From Gammaproteobacteria bacterium (GTDB lineage Bacteria > Gemmatimonadota > Gemmatimonadetes > Longimicrobiales > Gaopeijiaceae), in NCBI GenBank assembly GCA_028819075.1, contig JAPPMM010000037.1, positions 1 to 64,000 of the forward strand: a stretch of 64,000 bases of DNA, written 5' to 3'. The notes beneath the pieces are model-generated. The model made no database searches, had not been told where the DNA came from, and saw only the letters and a list, made by a program, of their open reading frames with translations. The number at the start of each line of letters is the position of its first letter. The stretch's first letter is position 1. Shown here piece after piece: positions 8,537 to 17,718 of this stretch. Made by a program: the position numbers and the translations under genes.

Positions 8537-10771
8537 ATGAGTGGACACATTCTCCTTCGGTGGGGCGCGAGAGGACGGGAACGGCTGAGCGCGGGCTTCG
8601 CCATCCCGGGGATGGCCGTCGCGGGGATCGCCATGCTGGTCCTGTCTTGCGGCGATGGTGCCCTCGAGCCCCCTCCGCCACCGCCGGCTCCCGTGGCCAC
8701 CACGGTGACGATCAACCCGGCCTCCGCCACGCTGACCGCTCTGGAGGAGACGGCCCGATTCACCGCCGAGGTACGCGACCAGAACGGGCAGGTGATGGCG
8801 GGCACCGCGGTCGCGTGGGCGAGCAGCGACGCTTCGGTTGCGGCGGTAGACGCCTCCGGGCTGGTGACGGCCGTGGCCAACGGCACGGCCACGATGACCG
8901 CGGCATCGGGGAGCGCCCGGGGCACCGCCCGAATCACCGTCGACGCCCCACCCAACGTTCCGCCTTATCACGGGACCGTCTTCCTGGACCCGGATATCAT
9001 TGTTCCATCGGATCCGACGGATTTCGTGGGTCTCGAGGCGGCTGGCCGCGGCGAACGGCTTGTCTATGACCGACGGCCCGCGGCGTGGATCACGATCCAG
9101 GCCTACCTGTTCGACGCCACGTTCGCCAATGGCCTCTCCGCCGAGTTTCAAGTCAATCCGGAGTTCGGCACAAGGGCGGAGGCCGAAGCCGCAGCCCGCG
9201 AATACGCCTCCGCGATCGGCCAGATGCCGGCCGCACTGCGGGACGACGTGGACGCCGTCTGGATACATCGGGGCGATGAGGCGTTCGGAGGAGGAAACCG
9301 CTCCCTGCTCGTGCATACGGATCGCGGTGAACAATACCGGCAGCAGGGATTCCTCCCGGAGGTGTTCATACACGAAGGTGTCCATACGTCGCTCGATTCG
9401 ACGCATGCGGCCGCGCCCGGCTGGCTGGCGGCGCAAGCAGCGGACCCCACGTCCATCTCGACCTATGCGCGGGACTACCCGGGCCGCGAGGATCTGGCCG
9501 AGAGCTTCAGCGCCTGGTTGGCCGTCAGGCACCGCGGCGACCGCATCACCGCGGGCATGGCCGACACAATTGCGGCGGCGATCCCCCACCGGCTGGTCTA
9601 CTTCGACAGCCTGGACCTCAACCTCTGCCCCGTTGTCACCGGAGGCGCGTGCGGGGCGCGGGCGCGGTGGACGCTGTCAGGCACCGTCAGTCACGGATGG
9701 GCCGACCCCGAGTCGGGGCCCTCGGTGGCGAACCCCGGCGGCCGAATCGTCGGTGCCGTCGTTGAAGCCGTCGACGGGCCCGATGCCGGACGACAGGCGA
9801 CCACCGACGATCACGGTCGCTACGTGCTGGAATCCCTGGAGGAGGCGCAGTTCACCGTTCGCGCGGCGGCGGAGGGGTTTGCGTCGGTCGACCGAACCCT
9901 GGACATGGTTTCGGACACGGCTTTGGCGTTCGCCATCTCGCGTGAGCTATCGCCCCGGAGGCCCCCGGCCCCGTTCCCCGACACGGATCCCGAATGGCTC
10001 CAGACACTGTCCTCCGACTATCCGCACGTGCATCACGTCGCCAACGTGCGCGTATTCTCCGACATAAGCCCTACCTTCAGCGAGGAGCATGCGGAGCATC
10101 TGGGCCGGGTGTGGGACTTCTTCGACGCCCTCTACGCCGAGAACCGCGGCCGCTACATTGATGCCTACTACACAGCGGATTCGACCGTCTTCAAGAAGGT
10201 TGTGCCGCACTGTCCGACGATCTTCATCCCCGGCGCCAGAAACGTCACGGCCTGCTATCTGGACTACCCGCGCTGGTTCATCATGCCGTACCAGATCCCG
10301 GACCTGGGCACTCAGCTACATGAGGTGGGCCACGACTTCGTCTACGCGACATGGCCACAGGCGTGGGACACCTCCAAATGGTTTGTCGAAGGGACGGCCA
10401 TGTACTTCGAGGGCGGTGTGTTCACCGACGGCGGTTCGCTCCGGGTCCCGGCGCCATACTCCTGGTGCAACGTTCTCTTCCAGCGGTTTGACCGGGAAGA
10501 CCGTCTCATGTCCCTCGGACAGCTCCTTCGTCTCAGTGGCGATGCCTTCCTTGCGGACAACTGGCGCACCTACTCGCAGTCGTGCATGCTGTTCGACTAC
10601 CTGGAGCGCCATGAGCCGGGCGTTCTGTACGCGCTCATCCAGCGCATCAACGCTGGCCAGATTGCCTCCAACGACCAGTTGATCGCCGCACTCCTCGAAC
10701 TGACCGGGAACACGGTCAATGAGCTTGAGGAAGCCTACGAATCCTATGCGCGAATCGCCGGCGGAAGGTGA
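8537..10771 (+). CDS. Lipoprotein with Ig-like domain and two HExxH metallopeptidase-like domains
   Basis: The 744-residue protein begins with a lipoprotein signal (hydrophobic segment ending LVLSC), a proline stretch and a Big_2 Ig-like domain at about residues 50-135. A first zinc-protease-like domain has H279-E-G-V-H and a downstream EDLAESFSAW that could supply the third ligand. A carboxypeptidase-regulatory-like domain follows at about 370-460. A second protease-like domain has H595-E-V-G-H and WFVEGTAMYFEG, a gluzincin-like HExxH...E arrangement. It should sit on the outer surface or in the periplasm. Substrates cannot be told from sequence. The tandem pairing of two apparently complete metal sites in one lipoprotein is unusual. 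Confidence 0.8.
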   Translation: MSGHILLRWGARGRERLSAGFAIPGMAVAGIAMLVLSCGDGALEPPPPPPAPVATTVTINPASATLTALEETARFTAEVRDQNGQVMAGTAVAWASSDASVAAVDASGLVTAVANGTATMTAASGSARGTARITVDAPPNVPPYHGTVFLDPDIIVPSDPTDFVGLEAAGRGERLVYDRRPAAWITIQAYLFDATFANGLSAEFQVNPEFGTRAEAEAAAREYASAIGQMPAALRDDVDAVWIHRGDEAFGGGNRSLLVHTDRGEQYRQQGFLPEVFIHEGVHTSLDSTHAAAPGWLAAQAADPTSISTYARDYPGREDLAESFSAWLAVRHRGDRITAGMADTIAAAIPHRLVYFDSLDLNLCPVVTGGACGARARWTLSGTVSHGWADPESGPSVANPGGRIVGAVVEAVDGPDAGRQATTDDHGRYVLESLEEAQFTVRAAAEGFASVDRTLDMVSDTALAFAISRELSPRRPPAPFPDTDPEWLQTLSSDYPHVHHVANVRVFSDISPTFSEEHAEHLGRVWDFFDALYAENRGRYIDAYYTADSTVFKKVVPHCPTIFIPGARNVTACYLDYPRWFIMPYQIPDLGTQLHEVGHDFVYATWPQAWDTSKWFVEGTAMYFEGGVFTDGGSLRVPAPYSWCNVLFQRFDREDRLMSLGQLLRLSGDAFLADNWRTYSQSCMLFDYLERHEPGVLYALIQRINAGQIASNDQLIAALLELTGNTVNELEEAYESYARIAGGR

Positions 10772-10856
10772 GAACTACTGCGTTACTGCCAGCCCCATTC
10801 TGTGGCGGTTTCGGGCGTTGCAGGCCAGATTGGGGAACGCACCGGAGGCATGAAAC

Positions 10857-11144
10857 GTGATCGATTCCGATACAGCCAGAGCAGCCACCACATCCGCATG
10901 GATGAAGGACTGGGGACAGTTCGTCATGCTGCTGCTGGCGCTGGGAGGCTTCTACGGGTTCATCCGATCCGACCTCCGGGAGGGCCTCGCCCAGGTTCGT
11001 GGGGAGGTCGGTCAGCTTCGTGGGGAAGTCGCTCAGCTTCGTGAGGGCCTCGCTGAGGTTCGTGAGGGCCTCGCACAGGTTCGTGAGGATGTCGCTCACT
11101 TGGAGGGATACGTCCGTGGTCGGCTCGGTGACGAGCCAGGCTAG
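10857..11144 (+). CDS. Small membrane protein with heptad-repeat coiled coil
   Basis: This 95-residue protein has one hydrophobic segment (FVMLLLALGGFYGFI) followed by repeated seven-residue units of the type LREGLAEV/LREGLAQV, predicted to form a coiled coil. The GTG start is preceded by GGAGG at good spacing. The DNA behind the coiled coil is an imperfect 21-bp repeat. Proteins of the same build occur at 17437-17718, 17715-18125 and 52792-53007. The function is unknown. Its length and topology resemble small membrane-anchored coiled-coil proteins rather than an enzyme. Confidence 0.65.
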   Translation: MIDSDTARAATTSAWMKDWGQFVMLLLALGGFYGFIRSDLREGLAQVRGEVGQLRGEVAQLREGLAEVREGLAQVREDVAHLEGYVRGRLGDEPG

Positions 11145-11148
11145 GGGC

Positions 11149-12471
11149 ATGGACGTTTTCCGCCGATCGCTGCGGCATGGGAGGCTGATGGCGGGGCGTG
11201 GCTTCGGCGGTCGTCGGGCAGCGTTCGCGTGTGCGGTGCTGGCCGCGGTTTTCGTGCATCCCGGCGCGCGTGCCGCCGCCCAGGAGGCCTCCCCGGAGCC
11301 GATGGAGTACCGCCTCTACGTGGCCAACGAGTCGTCCGACATCGTGAGCCGGGTGGTGTTCCGGCCCGGCGCCGGCGCGGAGGTGGAGAAGGAGATCCCG
11401 GTCGGGATCATGCCGGCCGACAACGACGGGGCGCACGGGCTCACAGTCTCGCCGGACGGGGCCTTCTGGTACCTCACCATCGCCCACGGCACGCCCTACG
11501 GGTACGTGTGGAAGTTCGCGACCGGGGCCGACACCCTGGTCGCGCGGGCGGAGCTGGGGCTCTTCCCGGCCACCATGGGCGTCACCCCCAACGGCCAGTT
11601 CCTGGTGGTGGCCAACTTCAACCTGCATGGCGACATGGTGCCCTCGGACCTGTCGGTGGTCTACACCCCCACCATGACCCAGCTCTCGCGCGTCACCACC
11701 TGTCTCATGCCCCACGGCAGCCGGGTGAGCGCCTCGGGCGGGCTCCAGTATTCGGCGTGCATGCACTCCGACCAGTTGGTCGAGTTCGACCTGACCACCC
11801 TGGAGGTGAGCCGGCGCTTCTCGCTGGCGCCGGGCCGCGAGGGTCCGCTGGATGCCCGCGACCAGGGGATGGGCCGCCACGTAATGGTCATGAGCGGTGC
11901 GGAGGCCGCCGGCCCGGCGGGCGCTGCGGGTCCCGGGGCTGCGGGAACGGAGCCGGGACAGGCGTCGTCCATGCGCGACGACACCAGCATGGGGCGCATG
12001 GCGGGGATGGCCGACGCCGTGTGTTCGCCCACTTGGGCCGAGCCGGGCGCGGGCGCGCTCGCGGACCGGGTGGTCTACGTGGCCTGCAACCGCAACGACG
12101 AGATCCTTGAGATCGATGCCGGGGACTGGACCGTGCGCCGGCGGTTCTCCACGGGGACGGCCCCGTACAATCTGGACGTAACCCCGGACGGTTCGCTGCT
12201 GGTGGCCACCCTGAAGGGCGAGCAGGCCGTCGCCGTGATCTCGCTGGAATCGGGGGAGGAGCTTGCCCGGATTGCGACCACCCGGCCCATCACCCATGGC
12301 GTGGTGACGAGCCCGGACGGACGCTACGCCTTCGTCTCCAACGAAGCCATCGGCGCGACGCCGGGCACGCTCGATGTCTTCGATCTGTCGGCGCTCGAGC
12401 GGGTGGCGAGCGCCGAACTGCGCTACCAGCCCGGCGGGATCGACTTCTGGCGGGCCACGGCGGTCCCCTGA
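11149..12471 (+). CDS. Secreted YVTN-type beta-propeller protein
   Basis: The 440-residue product has an N-terminal signal peptide (AAFACAVLAAVFVHPGARAAAQ) and repeated propeller blades carrying phrases such as LTVSPDGAFWYLTI, MGVTPNGQFLVVANF, LDVTPDGSLLVATL and GVVTSPDGRYAFVSNE. These are typical of the 40-residue YVTN/Lgl-like repeats of extracytoplasmic binding proteins. A Gly/Ala/Met-rich insert interrupts the propeller near residue 255. The start could be 11149 or the ATG at 11188; both leave an intact signal peptide. It is followed after 18 bases by a small membrane protein gene and then the BNR protein, so the three may be co-transcribed. Confidence 0.75.
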   Translation: MDVFRRSLRHGRLMAGRGFGGRRAAFACAVLAAVFVHPGARAAAQEASPEPMEYRLYVANESSDIVSRVVFRPGAGAEVEKEIPVGIMPADNDGAHGLTVSPDGAFWYLTIAHGTPYGYVWKFATGADTLVARAELGLFPATMGVTPNGQFLVVANFNLHGDMVPSDLSVVYTPTMTQLSRVTTCLMPHGSRVSASGGLQYSACMHSDQLVEFDLTTLEVSRRFSLAPGREGPLDARDQGMGRHVMVMSGAEAAGPAGAAGPGAAGTEPGQASSMRDDTSMGRMAGMADAVCSPTWAEPGAGALADRVVYVACNRNDEILEIDAGDWTVRRRFSTGTAPYNLDVTPDGSLLVATLKGEQAVAVISLESGEELARIATTRPITHGVVTSPDGRYAFVSNEAIGATPGTLDVFDLSALERVASAELRYQPGGIDFWRATAVP

Positions 12472-12489
12472 AGCGAAGGAGCTGGCCGG

Positions 12490-12759
12490 ATGAAGCGTCT
12501 GATACCGATGGGCATCGCAGCGGCCATCCTCATCTTCCTCGGATACGTGATGTATTCGTCCATGGCCCCGGCCGACGTCACCTGCGAGGTCTGCCTGGTC
12601 TTCGACGGCGAGGAGGTGTGCCGCATGGGCGCCGGCCCCGATGCCGGGGCCGCGGCCAGGGTCGCGCAGGAAAGCGTCTGCGGGGGCAACGAAATGGGCA
12701 TGATCCTCGCCGAGCGGTGCCGGGCGCGCCCGCCGGCGCGGATGACATGCTCGCCGTAA
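12490..12759 (+). CDS. Small cysteine-containing membrane-anchored protein
   Basis: An 89-residue protein with an N-terminal membrane anchor (IPMGIAAAILIFLGYVMYSS) and a short domain with five cysteines (TCEVC, EEVCRMG, ESVCGG, ERC, MTC), which would suit disulfides outside the membrane. A GAAGGAG ribosome binding site precedes the ATG. It sits directly after the YVTN propeller gene. I do not recognise a named family. Confidence 0.65.
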   Translation: MKRLIPMGIAAAILIFLGYVMYSSMAPADVTCEVCLVFDGEEVCRMGAGPDAGAAARVAQESVCGGNEMGMILAERCRARPPARMTCSP

Positions 12760-12805
12760 CGGGGCTCGCGAGCGCACCGCGGGGGCGGGCGCCTTTCCGA
12801 CACGG

Positions 12806-15800
12806 GTGAGGCGGCTTCGCGCCCTTCCCGTTCTCGCGCTCCTGGCCTGGGCGTCGGCGGCCTCGGGCCAGCAGGACGATCCCGGCGGACGCTGGGAGTT
12901 CTTCCTCGAACAGCGCCGTTCCCCCGGCTTCCCCGGGTGGGGCGCCCGTCTCCAGGTGGCCCGTGAGAGCGTCCTCCGGCGGGCCGTGCTTCGTCTCCCG
13001 CCGGGCGCGGCCGCCGCGCGCCTGGGGGCTTCGGACGGCTGGGAGCCGCTCGGCCCCGAGATCATCGAGTCCTACGCCATCTCCACGGGACGCGTATCGG
13101 CGGTAGTCCTCCATCCCGCGAACATGGACGTGATCCTCGCGGGCGGGGCGCAGGGCGGGGTGTGGCGCACGGAGAACGCCGGCGCCGCCTGGCGGCCCCT
13201 CACCGACCGGGAGTGCTCGCTGGCGATGGGCGCCCTCGCGCTCGACCCGGTCGACCCGGACATCGTCTACGCGGGCACCGGGGAGCAGCACTTCTCCGCC
13301 GACAGCTACTACGGCTGCGGGATTCTGCGCTCCGCGGACGGGGGCGAGAGCTGGACCCGGCTGGGCGAGGGCGTGTTCACCGGCCCCATGGGCGGGACTA
13401 CCATCTCGCGCGTCGTGGTCGACTCGGCGACTGCGGGCACGCTGGACGCCACCACGGTCTACGCTGCCACCGAGGGCGGGCTGTTCATTTCGACCGATTC
13501 GGGGGTGGGCTGGACGCTGGCGCTCGACGGCGTGGTCACCGACGTGCTGGTGCATGCCGGCGCCCGCGAGACGATGTTCGCGGCGGTGGCCGAAGGGGAG
13601 GAAAAGCGGGGCCACGCCACCCTCCACTGGTCCGACGACGCCGGTTGGACGTGGCGCGAGGTCGATCCGGGGCTCGGCATGCTGCCCTGGCGGGCGCAGT
13701 TGGCGCAGTCGCGCTCGAATCCGGACGTCGTCTACCTGTCGGCCGGGGAGAGCGAGGCCGCGATCATCGCGCGCAGCACCGATGGCGGCGAATCCTGGAG
13801 CCGGATGCCGGCCGTGGGCCTGCGCTGCGGGCAGTGCTGGTACAACCAGTCGCTGGAGGTGCATCCCACCGACCCCGACGTGGTGTACTTCGGGGGCGTG
13901 ATGCTGTACCGATCGGACAGCGGCGGCGCGACCTTCTCGACCCTCGGCCGCACGGACATCCACGTCGATCAGCACGTCCTCACCGTCGATGCGCGCGCGC
14001 CCGACATGCTGCTGGTGGGCAACGACGGCGGCGTCTACCGGAGCCTGGACCGGGGCGACACCTGGGAGAGCCTCAACACCAACCTCTCCCTGACCCAGTT
14101 CTACGCCGGGGTCTCCATTCATCCGCGCGCGGAGGCGGTCTCGGTACTCGGGGGCACGCAGGACAACGGGACCATCGAGGGCGACGGCGACCTCTCCTGG
14201 CCGCAGGTGATGGGCGGCGACGGCGGCTTCACCGCGCTCGACCCGCGCTTCGACCGCAGGTGGGCCGAGACCCAGTGGCGGGGCGGGACCGGAGGGCCGA
14301 GGCGCTCCGACAACGGCGGCTCCTTCCGCTACCGCGGCCGCGGCATCGATCTCGGCGACGATGCGCTCTTCATCCCTCCGCTGGTCATGGATCCCTTCGA
14401 CCCGGACCTCCTCTACTTCGGGACCGAGCTGCTGTACCGGACGGTCGACGGCGGCGGACTATGGGAACCGATCGCGGAAGCCCCCGCGGGGAACATCTCG
14501 GCCATCGCGCCCAGCCGCTCCGATGCGCGCGTGCTGTATTTCGGGACGTCCGAATCGGACATCGTGGTGACCCGGGACGGGGGCGCGACGTGGCGGCCGG
14601 TCTCGGCGTCGCTGCCCATGCGCTACGTGAGCGACATCGCGGTGCACCCGCACGACCCCGCGACCGCCTACGCGGTGTTCTCGGGCTTCGGCACGGGCCA
14701 CGTCTTCGTCACCCGCGACTACGGCGCGTCCTGGGCCGATATCACCGGCGACCTGCCCGATCATCCCGTCAACGCGGTGCTGCTCGATCCCGCGGAGCTG
14801 TCCCGGATCTACATCGGGACGGACCTGGGCGTGTTTTCTTCGATGGGCGGCGGGGGCTGGGTCCGCCTGGGCGAGGGATTGCCGATGGTCGCGGTGTTCG
14901 ACCTGGCGGTGGAGCCGGCCGCGGGCGTCATGGTGGCCGCGACCCACGGCCGGGGCGCGTTCGCCCTGCCGGTGGCCGCGCCGCTGGTGGCGGAGACCCG
15001 GGGCGAGCGGCGCATCGTGGTCGCCCGGGGCGGCGACCCGGTGGAAGGCGGCGCGCCGGTGCGCATCTACGGCACCGGGTGGCCGGCGGCCCGCTGGGAA
15101 GCGCGCGCCGCGGACGGCGGGTGGCTCGAGCTGACGCGGGCGCAGGGCGGCGCGCTCGACTCGGTCGGATGGCGCATCGACCCCGGCGACCTCCCACCCG
15201 GGGAGTACGTCGATACGGTGACGGTGGTGGTGGCCGGGGCGGGGGCGGCGGCGGCAGTGGAGTTCCGGGGCGATGGCGCAGGTGGCGCAGGGGCTCGAGC
15301 CGGTGGGGCTGCGGGGGCGGCCGTGCTGCCGGTTCGGCTGGTCGTGCGGGCGGTGAACACGCTCGCGTTCTCTTCGGCGGGGCGCTACACCGAGGTTCCG
15401 GTGGGCGCGACCGGGGAGGTGGCCGATTCCGCCGAGGTGGCGGTCGCCGGGCCCGCGCCCGCGCAGGTGGCGTGGCGCGCGACCCATGGGGCGTCCGCGT
15501 GGCTTGAGCTGATCGACTCGGCCGGCACGGGCCCGGGTCGCGTCCGGTGGACACGGCGGGTGGAGGGCCTCGCGGCCGGCCTGTACCTGGACACCATCCG
15601 GGTCGCGGGAGACGGTCCGTACGTGACTCCCGCCACCCTCGTGGACTCGCTCCGGGTGGCGGCCGCGACCACCGTGACGGTCGCGGGGCGGGGCGGGGCG
15701 GCGGCCACGCTGGCGGGGGTCGCCCAGCCCCTGGTGGACACTCTGGTCGTGGAGGTGGGGGGGTACGGGTCGCGCACCGCCACCTGGACGGCCGTGCACG

Positions 15801-17263
15801 GAGGGTCGCCGTGGCTCGAGCTGGTCGTGGCGCGCGGGGTGGCGGGGGGCGGGGTGGTGGTGCGCCGCACCCCCGGCGACCTCGGCCCGGGCACATACGT
15901 CGACACGATCCGCATCCGGGTGGAAGGTGGCACCACCGCCCGGTCGGTCGTGGTGGTCGACAGCCTGCTGGTCGGGGAGGACCTCACGGTCGAGGCGGCC
16001 ATAACGGCCGTGTTCGGCGAACACGACCTGGACGAGGTGCAGGCCCGAGCGCTCGACCGCCTCGGAAACCGTGACCGAACCTACGACCTGGGTGATGCGC
16101 TCTCCTGGGTCGCCCGCTGCGGCCGCGGCGGGGCGGGGTGTGGGGTGGGGGGGACGGCCGCCGCCCCGCCCACGACGCTGCCGCCGAGCCACCGTTTTCC
16201 GCTCTCGCACATGCATCGCCGGTCGACGGACGCGAGACGAAACAGGTATCGATCAGCAAATCGCTTACAACAACTGTATCGATCACCAAAACGTTTACAA
16301 CAACTATATCGATCACCAAAACACTTACGTTTTCGGTATCGAACCCAATACCGTCTTACGCTCCTGCTCGCCGCCGCCATCGCCCTGGGGTGTGGCGGGG
16401 ACGACGTGGTGGAGCCGCCCGTCGCGACCAGCGCCGTGGTGGTCCCCGCCGCGGTGAACCTGGTCGCGCTGCAGGAACGGGCCGGCTTCCAGACGACCAT
16501 CCACGACCAGAACGGACAGGTCATGCCGGGCGCCCCAGTCACCTGGTCGACCAGCGACCCGTCGGTCGTCACGGTGGACGCTGCCGGCACGGCCGTCTCG
16601 GTCGGCAACGGGCGCGCCCAGATCGCCGCCGCAAGCGGGAACGCCATGGCATCCGCCTCCGTCGTCGTCGCGCAGCGCGGCGCGGTGGTCGAGGTCGACT
16701 GGGGTGGCCCCCGCCTCCTCCTCGGCGAGTCGGTGCAAGCGACCCTCCCGGTGGCGAACGACCCGAACGGACATCGCGTCGCCCCGGCCCGCATCGCCTG
16801 GACCACCAGCGACCCCGCGGTCGCGACCATCGACCCCGACGGATGGGTGCGCACCGTCGGGCCGGGACAGGTCCGCATCGAGGTCGACGTCGGCGGCTTC
16901 GTCGCCGCGCAGGACTACTCCGTGGAACTCGACCCCGGTTTTCTCGAAGTCGCACTGACCCTGCCACCGAACGCTCGCGACATCGGCGCCCATCTCAGCA
17001 TCGAAGCGCCCATCGACATCCCCGGCATCGAAGGCCCGGCCATCGACTCCGTACGCGCCGCGGACTATGAACTGTACCGCTCCCGCGCCACCGCTCCGAC
17101 CCAGGTCATCATCGCCGGGCCCCTCTCCTCGGGTCCGGTTCTCGAGTTCTGGGTGCCCCACCGTCCCCTCGTCGCCCAGTACCGCGTACAACTGTTGCAA
17201 ATAGCGGGAGAAGACTATGCCCTCAAGGACCTTGCGGGCTATTCCGCCCTCATCTCGCCCTGA
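12806..17263 (+). CDS. Exported BNR/VPS10-like propeller protein, fused in frame to an Ig-like lipoprotein
   Basis: One open frame of 1485 codons seems to hold two proteins. Residues 1-25 are a signal peptide from a GTG start. Residues 60-720 carry BNR/sortilin-type blades (SADGGESWTRLG, STDGGESWSRMP, TRDGGATWRPVS). Residues 730-1060 hold BACON-like repeats with the phrase 'GTYVDTIRI', ending in a dockerin-like 'LGNRDRTYDLGDALSWVA'. A second export signal then appears: a very basic stretch from an internal ATG at 16210, a hydrophobic core and the lipobox ALGC. Two Big_2-type Ig-like domains follow. No stop separates the halves, so either the fusion is genuine or a stop or frame change was lost. 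Two separate genes, ending near 16200 and starting at 16210, would fit better. Confidence 0.7.
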   Translation: MRRLRALPVLALLAWASAASGQQDDPGGRWEFFLEQRRSPGFPGWGARLQVARESVLRRAVLRLPPGAAAARLGASDGWEPLGPEIIESYAISTGRVSAVVLHPANMDVILAGGAQGGVWRTENAGAAWRPLTDRECSLAMGALALDPVDPDIVYAGTGEQHFSADSYYGCGILRSADGGESWTRLGEGVFTGPMGGTTISRVVVDSATAGTLDATTVYAATEGGLFISTDSGVGWTLALDGVVTDVLVHAGARETMFAAVAEGEEKRGHATLHWSDDAGWTWREVDPGLGMLPWRAQLAQSRSNPDVVYLSAGESEAAIIARSTDGGESWSRMPAVGLRCGQCWYNQSLEVHPTDPDVVYFGGVMLYRSDSGGATFSTLGRTDIHVDQHVLTVDARAPDMLLVGNDGGVYRSLDRGDTWESLNTNLSLTQFYAGVSIHPRAEAVSVLGGTQDNGTIEGDGDLSWPQVMGGDGGFTALDPRFDRRWAETQWRGGTGGPRRSDNGGSFRYRGRGIDLGDDALFIPPLVMDPFDPDLLYFGTELLYRTVDGGGLWEPIAEAPAGNISAIAPSRSDARVLYFGTSESDIVVTRDGGATWRPVSASLPMRYVSDIAVHPHDPATAYAVFSGFGTGHVFVTRDYGASWADITGDLPDHPVNAVLLDPAELSRIYIGTDLGVFSSMGGGGWVRLGEGLPMVAVFDLAVEPAAGVMVAATHGRGAFALPVAAPLVAETRGERRIVVARGGDPVEGGAPVRIYGTGWPAARWEARAADGGWLELTRAQGGALDSVGWRIDPGDLPPGEYVDTVTVVVAGAGAAAAVEFRGDGAGGAGARAGGAAGAAVLPVRLVVRAVNTLAFSSAGRYTEVPVGATGEVADSAEVAVAGPAPAQVAWRATHGASAWLELIDSAGTGPGRVRWTRRVEGLAAGLYLDTIRVAGDGPYVTPATLVDSLRVAAATTVTVAGRGGAAATLAGVAQPLVDTLVVEVGGYGSRTATWTAVHGGSPWLELVVARGVAGGGVVVRRTPGDLGPGTYVDTIRIRVEGGTTARSVVVVDSLLVGEDLTVEAAITAVFGEHDLDEVQARALDRLGNRDRTYDLGDALSWVARCGRGGAGCGVGGTAAAPPTTLPPSHRFPLSHMHRRSTDARRNRYRSANRLQQLYRSPKRLQQLYRSPKHLRFRYRTQYRLTLLLAAAIALGCGGDDVVEPPVATSAVVVPAAVNLVALQERAGFQTTIHDQNGQVMPGAPVTWSTSDPSVVTVDAAGTAVSVGNGRAQIAAASGNAMASASVVVAQRGAVVEVDWGGPRLLLGESVQATLPVANDPNGHRVAPARIAWTTSDPAVATIDPDGWVRTVGPGQVRIEVDVGGFVAAQDYSVELDPGFLEVALTLPPNARDIGAHLSIEAPIDIPGIEGPAIDSVRAADYELYRSRATAPTQVIIAGPLSSGPVLEFWVPHRPLVAQYRVQLLQIAGEDYALKDLAGYSALISP
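16246..16335. repeat. 30-bp tandem repeat, three copies plus a partial fourth
   Basis: Units begin at 16246, 16276 and 16306 with the core TATCGATCACCAAAA, and a partial unit starts at 16336. The array is AT-rich inside GC-rich DNA. In the open frame it encodes a ten-residue repeat of the type YRSPKRLQQL, making a very basic stretch just before a lipoprotein signal core. It could equally be a regulatory repeat in a disguised intergenic region. Confidence 0.8.
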
Positions 17264-17436
17264 GACCCGCCCCGATCATCCCATGCTCCCATGGCGCCGC
17301 CCGCGCCCCGGTGTCACCTTGGACTGCGAGGTGCCGCACACAAGGCATTGGATCGAGTTGGCTCTCTCGATCGGCGATCAAGGCTCTAGCACCTGCGTGA
17401 CTCCATCCGTCACTTGAACCTTGAACGGGAGGACGC

Positions 17437-17718
17437 ATGAAGCTGAGCCAGGAACTGATCGCCATTCTCGCCGTCGGCGCTGCCCTGATGGGCTTGCAGT
17501 TCATCCTGTTCGTCAGCCTGCGCGGTGACATGGCGAGCATGGAGACCCGCCTGCGCGGGGAGATGAACGACTTGCGCGACGAGATGCGCGGCGAGATGAA
17601 CGTCCTCCGCGAGGACGTCCGCCACGACATCGACGCCCTCAGGATCGACATCCAGGACATCCGCGAGGACGTCCGCCAGTTGCGCGACAAGCTGCTGGTG
17701 CCCGCGGGGGGCGTATGA
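17437..17718 (+). CDS. Small membrane-anchored coiled-coil protein
   Basis: A 93-residue protein with an N-terminal hydrophobic segment (ELIAILAVGAALMGLQFILFV) followed by 11- and 7-residue coiled-coil repeats (LRGEMNDLRDEMRGEMNVLRE). GGGAGG lies seven bases before the ATG. Its stop overlaps the start of the next, closely related gene (ATGA), indicating translational coupling and a recent tandem duplication. The function is unknown. Confidence 0.7.
   Translation: MKLSQELIAILAVGAALMGLQFILFVSLRGDMASMETRLRGEMNDLRDEMRGEMNVLREDVRHDIDALRIDIQDIREDVRQLRDKLLVPAGGV

Noticed and set aside
16246-16335. 30-bp repeats as a CRISPR array
   Set aside because: No spacers between units and only three to four copies in direct tandem.
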